64,000 nucleotides of DNA from JAAZAI01 sp050942875. GTDB lineage: Bacteria; Verrucomicrobiota; Kiritimatiellia; RFP12; UBA3636. The stretch is from the NCBI GenBank assembly GCA_050942875.1, contig JBMNOD010000002.1:1-64000 (forward strand), read 5' to 3'. The notes beneath the pieces are model-generated. The model worked only from the letters and a program-made list of their open reading frames with translations, did no database searches and was not told the DNA's origin. Numbering within the stretch: the stretch's first letter is position 1; the number at the start of each line of letters is the position of its first letter. Positions 33,784 to 42,567 of this stretch are shown here, piece after piece. Made by a program: the position numbers and the translations under genes.

Positions 33784-35145
33784 ATGCAACTCGGCAACCT
33801 CCGCACCAAGCTCGGTCCCCTCTGGTGGTACACGCTGATCATCTTCCTGGTCCAGCGCTTCGGGGACGTGATCAACGCCTTCATCGGCGTCTGGCTCGTG
33901 CCGCGCTACGTGCCCATGGAGGAGCTGGGCTCGTTGAAGCCGCTCATGCAGGTCGGCACGCTGCTCGGCCTGCCGATCGGGCTGCTCATCACGCCGTTCA
34001 CGAAGCTGCTCAACACCCACGCGGCAAACGGCGAGCACGGCAAAGTGAAGTCGCTTTTGCGGGACGCCGCCCTTTTTGCAATCATCGCCTCGCCGCTGAC
34101 GTTCGTCGCGGCATGGCTCGTCATGCCGTCGACCTTCAAGCTCATGCGCATCACGAACGGGCGCCTCGCCATGATGATCGTCTTCACGAGCATCCTGGGC
34201 GCCGTCACGCCGATCTTCACCGAGGCGATGCGCGGCCTGAAGCGGTTCACCAGCTACGCGGCCATCGGCATGCTCACCCCGCCGCTGCGCCTGGCCGTGA
34301 TGCTCGTCACGCTGCCGATCCGCGGCCTCACCGGCTACTTCGCCGGCCAGAGCACGGGGCCGCTGCTCACCATCGGCCTGTCGACGGTCGATCTGATGCG
34401 CAAGTTCGGACGCAAAATCCGCTGCGAACCCTACTGGAAGGAAGACCGGAAAGTCTTCCTCGCCTATCTCATCCCGCTGGGCGTCATGTCCATCGCCGGC
34501 AACATCCGAAGCACGATGGAAATGCTCCTGCTCCCGAGCCTGCCGGCGATCGAATCCGCCGCATTCTACCACTTGTCGATTTTCTCGGAAATCACCACGT
34601 ACTTCCTCTCGCCGATGATCTTCGTGATGTTCCCGCTTGTCTCCGAACGCCACGAAAAAGGCATGAAGACGCAGCGGACGCTCATCCAGACGATGGCCGT
34701 CTGCATCGGCGTCGGCATCCTCGGGGCGCTCGTGCTGACCGGGATCGGGAAGCCGCTCTTCTCGCTCTCCGACAAGACGCTCTTCGGCCGCCGCCTGTTC
34801 GGCTTCGCCGAGGTCTGGAAGCCCTACGTGGACTACACAAAACATTTCGCCATCCTGTCGTTGACGGCCGGGCTTCGCATGGCCATGAGCTGCTTCAGCT
34901 CGCACGAACTCGCCTGCCGCCGCTTCCGCTACGCCTTCTACACCGTGCCGATCGCCCTCTTTGAAGCGCTCCTCATCCGCCTCGCCTACCGCTATCCGCA
35001 ACACTCCGGGTACGGCGCCTGGCACCTCGGCGGCGTGCTGACGCTCATGTTCGTCTTCACGCTCCTGCCGCTGCTCTGCGCCGGAATCGACATCGCCCTG
35101 ACCTACCGGCGCGAACGCGCCGCCTCGATGTCGCGCTCGATCTGA
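33784..35145 (+). CDS. Wzx-like polysaccharide flippase membrane protein
   Basis: This 453-residue protein has about twelve hydrophobic segments in the pattern of the MOP superfamily, close in shape to polysaccharide-biosynthesis flippases (Wzx/MurJ-like). It starts MQLGNLRTKLGPLWWYTLIIFLVQRFGDVINAFIGVWLVPRY, a typical first-helix region. The next gene, ribF, converges and overlaps its 3' end by 43 bases. The promoter must lie within or near the tandem-repeat cluster upstream, so repeat changes could affect expression. The substrate is unknown. A role in surface-glycan export is inferred from family and from other glycan genes in the window. Confidence 0.7.
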   Translation: MQLGNLRTKLGPLWWYTLIIFLVQRFGDVINAFIGVWLVPRYVPMEELGSLKPLMQVGTLLGLPIGLLITPFTKLLNTHAANGEHGKVKSLLRDAALFAIIASPLTFVAAWLVMPSTFKLMRITNGRLAMMIVFTSILGAVTPIFTEAMRGLKRFTSYAAIGMLTPPLRLAVMLVTLPIRGLTGYFAGQSTGPLLTIGLSTVDLMRKFGRKIRCEPYWKEDRKVFLAYLIPLGVMSIAGNIRSTMEMLLLPSLPAIESAAFYHLSIFSEITTYFLSPMIFVMFPLVSERHEKGMKTQRTLIQTMAVCIGVGILGALVLTGIGKPLFSLSDKTLFGRRLFGFAEVWKPYVDYTKHFAILSLTAGLRMAMSCFSSHELACRRFRYAFYTVPIALFEALLIRLAYRYPQHSGYGAWHLGGVLTLMFVFTLLPLLCAGIDIALTYRRERAASMSRSI

Positions 35146-36050
35146 CGCGCCAGCGCCTCGGGCGACTCAAACGCGATTTCATCGCGCAGCCGCCTCAAAA
35201 ACCGCACGTCGAGCGTCTCGTCGCGCAAACCCTCGGCGACGAAATCGAGAATGTGGACTTCCAGAACCGGCGCGCCGCGGCCGGCGTCCGCAAACGTCGG
35301 GCGAAAGCCCAGGTTGGCCACGCCGTCCATCCAGCCCTGCTCCGGGTGGCAGCGTCTGGACACGGCCACCGCGTAGACGCCGACCGGAGGCAGGACTTCG
35401 GCGACGGGATGCAGATTGGCGGTGGCGAAGCCGAGCTTGCGGCCGACGCCGCGGCCGGGCGCCGTCCGCTCGCGCACGGCGTAAGGACGCCCCAGCATGG
35501 CGGCGGCCTTCGGAAGGTCGCCGGCAAGGATCGCCTGGCGAATGGCGGAGCTGCTGACCCGTTCGCCGTCGCGGGCGACCATCGGCACGCGCGCCGTCCG
35601 GATGCGCCCGCCGCTGGCCTCGGCAATCGTCGACAGCACGCCGGCCCCGCCGTGCCCGAAATGCCAGTTTTCGCCCGAGACGACCGTGCAGCGGCGGCTC
35701 CCGTCCATCCACGCGCCAAAGACGTCGCGCACGAAATCGGCGGCGGAAAGCGCCGCCAGCGCCGGCGTGAACGGCAGCAGCAGACAGCCGTCGACGCCCG
35801 TCTCGGCCAGCCGCTCCAGGCGCAGGTCGAGGCGGGTGAGCAGCGGCGGACGCCGCTCCGGCGCCAGGACGGCGAGCGGATGCGGCTCGAACGTCAGCAC
35901 CCACGCCTGCGAACCCTCGGCGCGGGCGCGGGCGCACGTCTCGGCAAGGATCGCCTGATGCCCCAGATGGACGCCATCGAAGAAACCCGCCGCCAGGGCA
36001 ATGCCGGGGGCGAGTTCGGCGAGGGCGGATGGCGAGTCGAGCCGCTTCAT
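35103..36050 (-). CDS. ribF: Bifunctional riboflavin kinase / FAD synthetase
   Basis: This 315-residue protein is a standard RibF. The N-terminal FAD synthetase (nucleotidyltransferase) domain has GFFDGVHLGHQAIL and, later, RVSSSAIRQAILAGDLPKA. The C-terminal riboflavin kinase domain has PGRGVGRKLGFATANL and YAVAVS...GVANLGFRPTF. It converts riboflavin to FMN and then FAD in the cytoplasm. It is three bases downstream of smpB on the minus strand, in an rpoZ-smpB-ribF operon. Its 3' end overlaps the converging flippase gene by 43 bases. Confidence 0.93.
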   Translation of the reverse strand: MKRLDSPSALAELAPGIALAAGFFDGVHLGHQAILAETCARARAEGSQAWVLTFEPHPLAVLAPERRPPLLTRLDLRLERLAETGVDGCLLLPFTPALAALSAADFVRDVFGAWMDGSRRCTVVSGENWHFGHGGAGVLSTIAEASGGRIRTARVPMVARDGERVSSSAIRQAILAGDLPKAAAMLGRPYAVRERTAPGRGVGRKLGFATANLHPVAEVLPPVGVYAVAVSRRCHPEQGWMDGVANLGFRPTFADAGRGAPVLEVHILDFVAEGLRDETLDVRFLRRLRDEIAFESPEALARQIERDIEAARSRR

Positions 36051-36053
36051 GGA

Positions 36054-36548
36054 TCAGTCCCGCCCCAGTCGGGCGATGGCGCGGTCGGCATCGCGCTCCG
36101 ACTCCCGCCGCAACAGCGCGTCGCGCTTGTCATGCGCCGCCTTGCCCCGGCAAACGCCGAGCTCGACCTTGACCCTGCCACGCACCATGTAGAGGCTGAG
36201 CGGAACCAGCGTGTGGCCCTTCTTCTCGACGAACCCGCGCAGCTTGAGAATCTCGCGACGATGCAGCAGCAGCTTGCGCCTGCGGCGGGCCGGATGGTTG
36301 AACCGGTTGCCGAAGTCGTACGGCGGGATCGTCACGTTTTCGAGGAAGACCTCGTTCGTGTTCTTGTCCACCGTGGCGTAGGCGCCGGCGAGGCTGACCT
36401 TGCCGGCGCGAACGACCTTGACCTCGGTGCCGACAAGCTGGATGCCGGCTTCGATCCTTTCCAGGACTTCGTAGTCGTGGAGCGCCTTCCGGTTGCGCGC
36501 CAGATGCTGGCGCCCGTGCGACGCCGCTGGCGCGTTCTCCTTGGCCAC
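36054..36548 (-). CDS. smpB: SsrA (tmRNA)-binding protein SmpB
   Basis: This 164-residue protein has the SmpB core: RNRKALHDYEVLERIEAGIQLVGTEVKVVRAGKVSLAGAYATV, the strand FLENVTIPPYDFGN and the C-terminal basic helix HDKRDALLRRESERDADRAI. SmpB carries tmRNA into stalled ribosomes for trans-translation. It is five bases downstream of the rpoZ stop and three bases before ribF. No tmRNA gene (ssrA) lies in the window. Confidence 0.95.
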   Translation of the reverse strand: MAKENAPAASHGRQHLARNRKALHDYEVLERIEAGIQLVGTEVKVVRAGKVSLAGAYATVDKNTNEVFLENVTIPPYDFGNRFNHPARRRRKLLLHRREILKLRGFVEKKGHTLVPLSLYMVRGRVKVELGVCRGKAAHDKRDALLRRESERDADRAIARLGRD

Positions 36549-36553
36549 GGCGG

Positions 36554-36781
36554 CTAGACGCCCTTCACATCGCGCGCAAATGCGTCAAAATCGTATTCGG
36601 ACTGGAGCTTGCCTTCGGCGATCTCGCGCAGGACGAGATCCAGGCGATCCTCTTCCAAATGCGGCACGACCAGCGGGCGCATGCCTTCGTTAAGCTGACG
36701 GAAGCGCTTCGAAACCATGTTCACGAGAACCGGGACGCTCGGGACGCGAGCTTTGGCTTGTTCAAGAAGGTCGGTGTTCAT
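36554..36781 (-). CDS. rpoZ: RNA polymerase omega subunit
   Basis: This 75-residue protein matches the omega subunit: VPSVPVLVNMVSKRFRQLNEGMRPLV followed by DRLDLVLREIAEGKLQ. Omega helps assemble beta-prime into RNA polymerase. The start at 36781 is chosen because the MNTDLLEQAK extension is in keeping with short omegas, although no strong ribosome binding site is visible. A clear promoter (36830-36859) lies 50 bases upstream. It is the first gene of an operon with smpB and ribF. The larger frame reaching 37105 is not coding. Confidence 0.85.
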   Translation of the reverse strand: MNTDLLEQAKARVPSVPVLVNMVSKRFRQLNEGMRPLVVPHLEEDRLDLVLREIAEGKLQSEYDFDAFARDVKGV

Positions 36782-36829
36782 GTCGAGATACTTTGATTGC
36801 TGGCTAAAGATTGCTGGAGGTGATTTGCA

Positions 36830-36859
36830 ACTATACCCTAGAAACCGCCTCCAAGTCAA
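36830..36859 (-). promoter_or_regulatory. Promoter of the rpoZ-smpB-ribF operon
   Basis: On the minus strand TTGACT (36859-36854) and TATAGT (36835-36830) are 18 bases apart. The predicted leader before the rpoZ ATG is about 42 bases. Confidence 0.75.
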
Positions 36860-37392
36860 TTCCCGTTTTTTTCGTCCCAGAATTTCAGAATTTCTGGGAC
36901 GATGTCGAGGCGGCGGACATAACATGTTTATTATCGACATGGGCGCCTCCGCCGCCGTTGCATTGTAGGCGTTTTGAAACGTGAGGCCGGAAAACCCCAC
37001 GCCCTCGGACGAAACATTGAACAATCCGTTCGAACATGTGAACTGGACTGCGCCCCAGCCCCTGCATGAAAAACATGCCGCTGGCAGCAAAAAGGCGCCC
37101 GTCATAATCTTGAAGAATCTTCCAGATTATTGAATGTATGAAAAGCCCTGGTTCGCCGAATCCGGGTTCCACGGATCACGGATTGATAGTAGAGATGGCG
37201 AAAGGTGCAGGAGCATTCCGACTTGGAGCCGATGAACCATTTGTGATTTGTGCTCATGTCTCAGAATTGACGGACATGGCGAGGAAGACTCGGCCAAGAG
37301 CTTTTCGAATCGGACAAGATCGGATGATTGCTGTGAAAGATCGTCGGCGCAGTCGGTCGACATGTAAACCATGTAGCACATGACGCAGGGGC
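36860..37392. other. Gene-free region with a strong hairpin and an AATCTTGAA-type repeat
   Basis: No gene is supported in these 530 bases; an 81-residue open frame (37138-37383) lacks domain, codon pattern and ribosome binding site. A perfect 10-base stem (CGTCCCAGAA / TTCTGGGACG, 36873-36882 and 36892-36901) stands upstream of the rpoZ promoter. It is not followed by a T-run on either strand, so it is not a terminator. A diverged copy of the AATCTTGAA hairpin lies at about 37107-37133. Confidence 0.45.
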
Positions 37393-38682
37393 TTACCCCT
37401 TGAATTCCTGGCCGGAAGGGGCGGGGGTGGCGGGGAGCGGTTCGTCGAAGTCGAGGCGGATCACGAGCGGGTGGCCGTCGAGCAGGTCGGCGGGGATGTC
37501 CCGTATGGAGAGGATGGGCGCTGCGTCCTGCCAGTGCGTCGGCAGCAGGTCGATCGTGGTGCGCAGCGTTTCCCCCGTGTTGAGCAGGGTCGCCTGCTTC
37601 GGGGGGCGTCCGATGGGCGCGAGGACGAGGCTGTCGGTCTTCATCGGCATGGCGGCATGGACGTACAGCGTCGAGCCGCGGCGCGTGAGGAGGATGTCGC
37701 GATTCGTCGTCAGTTCGCTGGCGGGCTCGGCGTCGCCGAATGCCTCTTGTGTCTGGCGGTACCAGACGCCGATGTCGTCGAGGATTTGCGCGGCTTGTTC
37801 GGGCATGGCGCCGGCGGCGTCGGGGCCGACGTTGAGCAGGTAGTGTCCGCCTTTGGCGAAGACGGCGTCGATTTGGCGGGTCAGGTAGGCCGGGGTGTAG
37901 TAGGCTTCGTTCCTGCGGCATCCCCAGCTTTGCGAGCCGACGGAGTTGCAGGCTTCGGTGGGGCGGGCGAAGCGGAGTTGCCGATCCGTTTCGCTTTGGT
38001 CGTAGTCGCGCTCCGGCGTGCCGAAGTCGCCGTCGTCGAATCCGCGGTTGTTGATCGCGATGGCGGGTTGGAGCCTGCGGATGAGGTCGTTGATTTCGGG
38101 GGCGTGGTGGCCGGGCACGTTCATGTCCCAGAAGAAGTGCCGGACTTCGCCGTAGTTCGTGCAGAGCTCGCGGACTTGGCGCACGAGGTAGTCGAGGTAC
38201 CGGTTCCAGTCCGGGGCGTCGCCGGGCTTGGGGGCGGCGAGCTCGTGGTGGCGCCCGAGGTTCGGGTAGTTCGGGTGGTGCCAATCGGCCACGGAATAGT
38301 AGAGCCCGAGCGCGAAGTCGCGGCGGTGGCAGGCGTCGGCGAGCTCCCCGACGAGATCCTTGCCGTAGGGGGAGTTCATGATGTTGAAGTCCGTCTCGCG
38401 TGTGTCCCACAGGCAGAAGCCGTCGTGGTGCTTCGTGGTCAGGCAGACGTACTCCATGCCGACGGATTCGGCGAGATCGAGGATGTGGTCGGCGTTGAAT
38501 TTCGTGGGATTGAATTGGTGGATCTGGTTCGTGTAGCGGTCGCACGGAATGTGGCGGCGCAGCTGATCCTGCTCGTGCCAGCCCTCGATCGCATAGAGTC
38601 CGAAGTGGAGGAACAGGCCAAGCCGTCTTCTGGAAAACCATGTGTTGATGGCGTCTTGGTGTGTTGCGTTCTGGATTGTCAT
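37393..38682 (-). CDS. Alpha-L-fucosidase, GH29 family
   Basis: This 429-residue protein shows GH29 motifs: LGLFLHFGLYAIEGWHEQ, YVCLTTKHHDGFCLWDT and LGLYYSVADWHHPN. The probable nucleophile is D186 in HFFWDMN, on the strand before GHHAPEINDLI. Late motifs GGHYLLNVGPDAAGAMP and a beta-sandwich C-terminus (about 340-429) complete the layout. It has no signal peptide and probably works in the cytoplasm on imported fucosylated glycans. The ATG at 38682 has AAGG eight bases upstream; a TTG at 38688 is also possible. It starts 14 bases after the stop of the large CBM9-like gene, so the two are in one operon. Confidence 0.88.
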   Translation of the reverse strand: MTIQNATHQDAINTWFSRRRLGLFLHFGLYAIEGWHEQDQLRRHIPCDRYTNQIHQFNPTKFNADHILDLAESVGMEYVCLTTKHHDGFCLWDTRETDFNIMNSPYGKDLVGELADACHRRDFALGLYYSVADWHHPNYPNLGRHHELAAPKPGDAPDWNRYLDYLVRQVRELCTNYGEVRHFFWDMNVPGHHAPEINDLIRRLQPAIAINNRGFDDGDFGTPERDYDQSETDRQLRFARPTEACNSVGSQSWGCRRNEAYYTPAYLTRQIDAVFAKGGHYLLNVGPDAAGAMPEQAAQILDDIGVWYRQTQEAFGDAEPASELTTNRDILLTRRGSTLYVHAAMPMKTDSLVLAPIGRPPKQATLLNTGETLRTTIDLLPTHWQDAAPILSIRDIPADLLDGHPLVIRLDFDEPLPATPAPSGQEFKG

Positions 38683-38696
38683 GGTCAAGACCTTGT

Positions 38697-41600
38697 TTAC
38701 TGGAGCGTGGCTTCGCCCCAGTTTTCGGGTTGAAGCGCGGCTTCGGATGGGATGTCGGTCACGATTTGCGTGTTGCGGTTTTGCCAGTAGGCGCGAAGAA
38801 TCGTGCTTCTTCCGGCTTCGTCGCTGAAGAGCACGCCGAAATCAATGCCGAAAGGCGTTCCGGGCGCTGGCCGGTCGCCGACGAGCGTCCAGGGGATCGC
38901 CGCCTTGACGACGCAGCCCCGTTCGCCGCGCTGGAGGGTCGCCTTGACTTCCGGTGCCAGCCGCACTTCGTCCATGGCCACGGCATTGCCGCGGTTTGCG
39001 CCCTCGTACGCGTCGAAGCGGCAGGGGGCCTTGGCGTCCGAGACGGGGCGGTAGAGCACGGCCTGCATTTCGCCTTTGATTTCGGCGAGGAGGAGCCGGA
39101 AGTCGCCTTTGCGCGGCGTCTTGCCGCGAAGGTCGCCGCCGGGTGCGCGGAACATCAGATCGACGGCGTCGCCGCCCTTGAATGCGAGCTGCCAGAGGTC
39201 GGCGCCGTTGCGCATCGGGCTTTCATCTCGCACGTCCCACGTGACGTGCAACGCCTCGTCCGAGTAGGCGACCGACACGTCGGCGCCACGTTGCGCATCG
39301 ACTTTGATTTTCGCGGTGGCCGCGTTCTCGCCTGGGGCGTCTGCCGCCTTGGGAATGGTCAGCCGCTTCTCGGTGCTGCTTTCGCCGGATCGGAAGGCTT
39401 TGATTTCGGTCGCGCGTCTTTGCGCCGCCTCGTCAAGCGTGATGGCGCCGCCCGAGAGGCGGCGGAGGCTTTCCAGCCCTTCGATTTCGAAAACGCGGCA
39501 ATCGACGAATCCGCTGGTCAGCAGATAGCGTCCGTCGAGCGTTCGGGTGAAGAAACCGGAGAAGGATTCCTGGAAAGGCGACATGTTGGCGGCGGAGAAG
39601 CCGGGGGTTGGATTTTCCGGCCAGTCTTCGCAGCGGCTGCGCGAGTCGGCGAACAATTGGCTGACGTAGAGCATGTCGTCGGTGAAGAGGTAGCGCTGGC
39701 CGAAGTCTGAGGCCCAGAGCACGAGTTCGCCGCCGAGCGATTTTGGCGCATCGGCGACGCCGTGCGCCTGGAAGGGGAAGAGCACGATGCCTGGGGCAGG
39801 CAGGCGGTGGGCCCAGCGTCTCGTTTCGAGGCCGCGGAACCAGAAGGTCCGGCGCGTTTCGCCTTTGGGGTAGATTTTGCGCATCTCGCTGAAATACTCG
39901 CCGCGGTCGCCATGGCTGCCGGAGTTGTAGCTTCCGTCGCGCAGGCCGATGCCATTGCAGACTTCGCCGGCCATTTCTTCGAATGCCGCGAAGTCGTAGA
40001 GGGGCGTGCCGCCTTTCGAGACGCCTTGGAGACGGAGTTTCAGGCCCGGCTTTTCCAAGCCTTGCGAGAAGTAGAGGTCGAGGTTCTGCGATGGGCGGCT
40101 GCCCCAGCGGTGGGCGGTTGCGCCCCAGACGTCGTCGTCCGTGCCGAGGGTGGTTTCGTCGTCGTCGATGACGCCGTTGTCGTTCTTGTCGATCCAGGCG
40201 AACTTGCGTCTGGGGTCGATGAACACGCAAAGCGCCCAGCGTCCGTCGTCGCGCTGCCGGTAGATTTCGTGTGTGTTGCGCGAGTTGTGCAGGTAGGCGC
40301 GCCCGCCGTATGCGTTCAGGTAGTCCACTTTGCCGGCGTCCGTGTTGGTGGGGCTGATGCCATGTTGTCCGGCGCCTTCGGGCAGCGCGAGGCCGACTTC
40401 GACCAGCTTCCAGGTGCCTTTGTCGATGTCGATTTCGAAGCGCATGCCGTCGTAGAAGGCCATCGACGGATCGAGAGGATTGATCAGGCCGCCGCCGCCG
40501 TATCCGGTGTCGCCGATGAAGTCGCGAAGCCACGCGCCGTTTTTCCAGACGCTCGTGCGTTTGGGCTGTTTCCCGTTTTCGGTGACCCAGAGCCTTCCCG
40601 CGCTGTCGACGGCGAGTCCGGCGGGGTTGTAAAAGCCTTCGGTTGGATCGTAGAATCCGTTTTGCGTGCGTCCGCCGTTCTTTCCGATGGGGTTGAGGGG
40701 CGCGCCGTCGAGCGCAAAGACTTGGATTTGGTGCAAGGGTTCGCCAAAGGAAACTGCGATTCGGCCGGCGCCTGCGGCAATGCCTGCGGCTTCCGAGAAA
40801 TCGCCTTCGACGAGCGTCTGGATGTCGCCGTCGGCGATTGAAAGCTGCAGCAGGCCGCTTGCCGTTGCGACGAGCAGGGCGTCGTCATCCAGCGCGCAAA
40901 GCGCTCCGGGGCCGGCGATGGCGATTGTGCGAAGCAGCGCGAAGCGCTCCTTGTCGAACATGCGGATGCCATCGGCATCGGCCACCGAGAGAAAGAGTCC
41001 CTTGGCGTTTGCCGCGAAGCCGACGACAACCTCGCCCTCTTCGGCGAGCGGACGCCGTTTGACGCACCGGCCGTTGGCGTCGACGATGTCGCGCCAGCGT
41101 CCTGTCGCGGCGTCGAAGCACATGATGCCGGTCGCCGCGAACCCCAGCGGATTGTAGGTGTCCGTGGAGCGGTAGGCGTAGAGCACGCCATCGGAACAGG
41201 CGAGGAGGTCGGCGCCGGCTTCCTTGGCGCTCCATCGCTTTTCGCCTGCAAGGTCGACGGCGAAAAGGCCGTTGCCGGCTTCGGCGCAGAGGCCGGCGAG
41301 AAAGACAAGCCCGTCGCCGGCCGCCGCCGCGACGACGACGCCATGATCCGGCCCCCAGGCGCCGGTGCCATCGGCTGTGTTCCAGGGTTTGCGGCTGTTG
41401 GGCTGGTAGAAGCTCATCCGCCATTTGATGTCGAGCTCGTCGCGGGCAATGCCGACCCACGCGTAGTCGCCGACGGGGAGAAGCTCGTCGCGATCATCGA
41501 GCCCCGACCACATCACCGTGTGGTCGCCTGCGGGGAATTTGACGCCGCCGACCAGGCTTTTGACGCGGTTGCCCTGCGCGTCTTCGATGGCGAGGGTGAC

Positions 41601-42458
41601 ATAGGATTCCGAAGGCAGCGAAAAGGCGATCGGCACAAGGCCCTGGGGTTCGGTCCGTGCGGCCGCCTGGAGCCAGGGGGGAGGGGGCAGGTCGAGGTCG
41701 TTTTTGTCTTCGAGGATGAGCTTGCCCCAGTTTTGTTCGCTGGTCCAGAAGAAGCCGACGGTCGTGGCTTCCGGCGACAAGTTGTCGGTCACGCGGCTTC
41801 GCGGCCACGCGCTTGCCGTCACGTCGCCCCAGAAGAGTTCGAGGCCCAGCCGCAAGTCGGCGTCCCCGGGCGGCATGTTGCCGTCGAGGGTCAGCACCGC
41901 CCAGGGGATTTTCATTTCCTGCACATAGCCCAGCCCATCGTCGTCCATTTGGAACGCCAGTTCGGCGCCCATTTCCATTGGATACTTCGAGCGATTGACT
42001 TCCGGCTGCTTCGGGGCGTTTCGCCCGAGGCGTCCGTAGCTGATCGTCATTGCGGGCTTTTCGCCATCCGAATAATACCAGGCATCGACATGGCTGACGA
42101 ACCCGTCGAGGTTGAAGCGGAGCTGCACGCTGTCGGATCGCCACCCGTTCCCTGGCATGGTCACGGGGTCGATCTTGTTGCGCATCGGGGTGTCGTCCTT
42201 GAAATGGAAGGCGAGGTAGAGAGCCTCTGCATCCCACATGGCGGCGACTTGGCAGCTTTCGGCGTCCAGCAGGGTGGAGACGTCCTTGCAACAGACGATG
42301 GCTCCCGAGAGGTCCCAGTCGTCGAGGCGGCCGTCAATGACCACGGGATCTTTCGCCGGCGGGGCGTGGAGCCCGCGGTTGATGGTGCGTTGGGCGCTCG
42401 CCGGGAGCGCGGAGGCGGCTGCGAGGCAGCCCAGTGCGAAAAGCTGGGTTGATTTCAT
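38697..42458 (-). CDS. Very large secreted protein with CBM9-like modules at both ends
   Basis: This 1253-residue protein has a signal peptide (about residues 1-22). A CBM9-like module (about 35-250) contains VVIDGRLDDWDLSGA, AMWDAEALYLAFHFKDDTPM and SDSVQLRFN. A short FlgD-like Ig segment (about 270-345, with VTLAIEDAQGNRVKSLVGG and DGRDELLPVGDYAW-like wording) follows. A long beta-propeller/NHL-like part (about 360-1000) comes next, then a second CBM9-like module (about 1030-1253) with RGADVSVAYSDEALHVTWDVRDESPMRN. No catalytic motif is recognised. It is likely a secreted or surface glycan-binding or scaffold protein. It is co-transcribed with the GH29 gene (14-base gap). Confidence 0.75.
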   Translation of the reverse strand: MKSTQLFALGCLAAASALPASAQRTINRGLHAPPAKDPVVIDGRLDDWDLSGAIVCCKDVSTLLDAESCQVAAMWDAEALYLAFHFKDDTPMRNKIDPVTMPGNGWRSDSVQLRFNLDGFVSHVDAWYYSDGEKPAMTISYGRLGRNAPKQPEVNRSKYPMEMGAELAFQMDDDGLGYVQEMKIPWAVLTLDGNMPPGDADLRLGLELFWGDVTASAWPRSRVTDNLSPEATTVGFFWTSEQNWGKLILEDKNDLDLPPPPWLQAAARTEPQGLVPIAFSLPSESYVTLAIEDAQGNRVKSLVGGVKFPAGDHTVMWSGLDDRDELLPVGDYAWVGIARDELDIKWRMSFYQPNSRKPWNTADGTGAWGPDHGVVVAAAAGDGLVFLAGLCAEAGNGLFAVDLAGEKRWSAKEAGADLLACSDGVLYAYRSTDTYNPLGFAATGIMCFDAATGRWRDIVDANGRCVKRRPLAEEGEVVVGFAANAKGLFLSVADADGIRMFDKERFALLRTIAIAGPGALCALDDDALLVATASGLLQLSIADGDIQTLVEGDFSEAAGIAAGAGRIAVSFGEPLHQIQVFALDGAPLNPIGKNGGRTQNGFYDPTEGFYNPAGLAVDSAGRLWVTENGKQPKRTSVWKNGAWLRDFIGDTGYGGGGLINPLDPSMAFYDGMRFEIDIDKGTWKLVEVGLALPEGAGQHGISPTNTDAGKVDYLNAYGGRAYLHNSRNTHEIYRQRDDGRWALCVFIDPRRKFAWIDKNDNGVIDDDETTLGTDDDVWGATAHRWGSRPSQNLDLYFSQGLEKPGLKLRLQGVSKGGTPLYDFAAFEEMAGEVCNGIGLRDGSYNSGSHGDRGEYFSEMRKIYPKGETRRTFWFRGLETRRWAHRLPAPGIVLFPFQAHGVADAPKSLGGELVLWASDFGQRYLFTDDMLYVSQLFADSRSRCEDWPENPTPGFSAANMSPFQESFSGFFTRTLDGRYLLTSGFVDCRVFEIEGLESLRRLSGGAITLDEAAQRRATEIKAFRSGESSTEKRLTIPKAADAPGENAATAKIKVDAQRGADVSVAYSDEALHVTWDVRDESPMRNGADLWQLAFKGGDAVDLMFRAPGGDLRGKTPRKGDFRLLLAEIKGEMQAVLYRPVSDAKAPCRFDAYEGANRGNAVAMDEVRLAPEVKATLQRGERGCVVKAAIPWTLVGDRPAPGTPFGIDFGVLFSDEAGRSTILRAYWQNRNTQIVTDIPSEAALQPENWGEATLQ

Positions 42459-42567
42459 GTGAAGCTCAAGTTGGATTTGTTTGTCGAACGATCATCATGG
42501 CTCCCCTTGGCGCGAGGTGGCGGATGATGACAATGGGGCTGGTTGGCGGGTTTCGTTTCGATCATCG

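Noticed and set aside
37138..37383. 81-residue open frame in the gap before GH29
   Set aside because: It has no domain, poor ribosome binding site and composition unlike real genes here.
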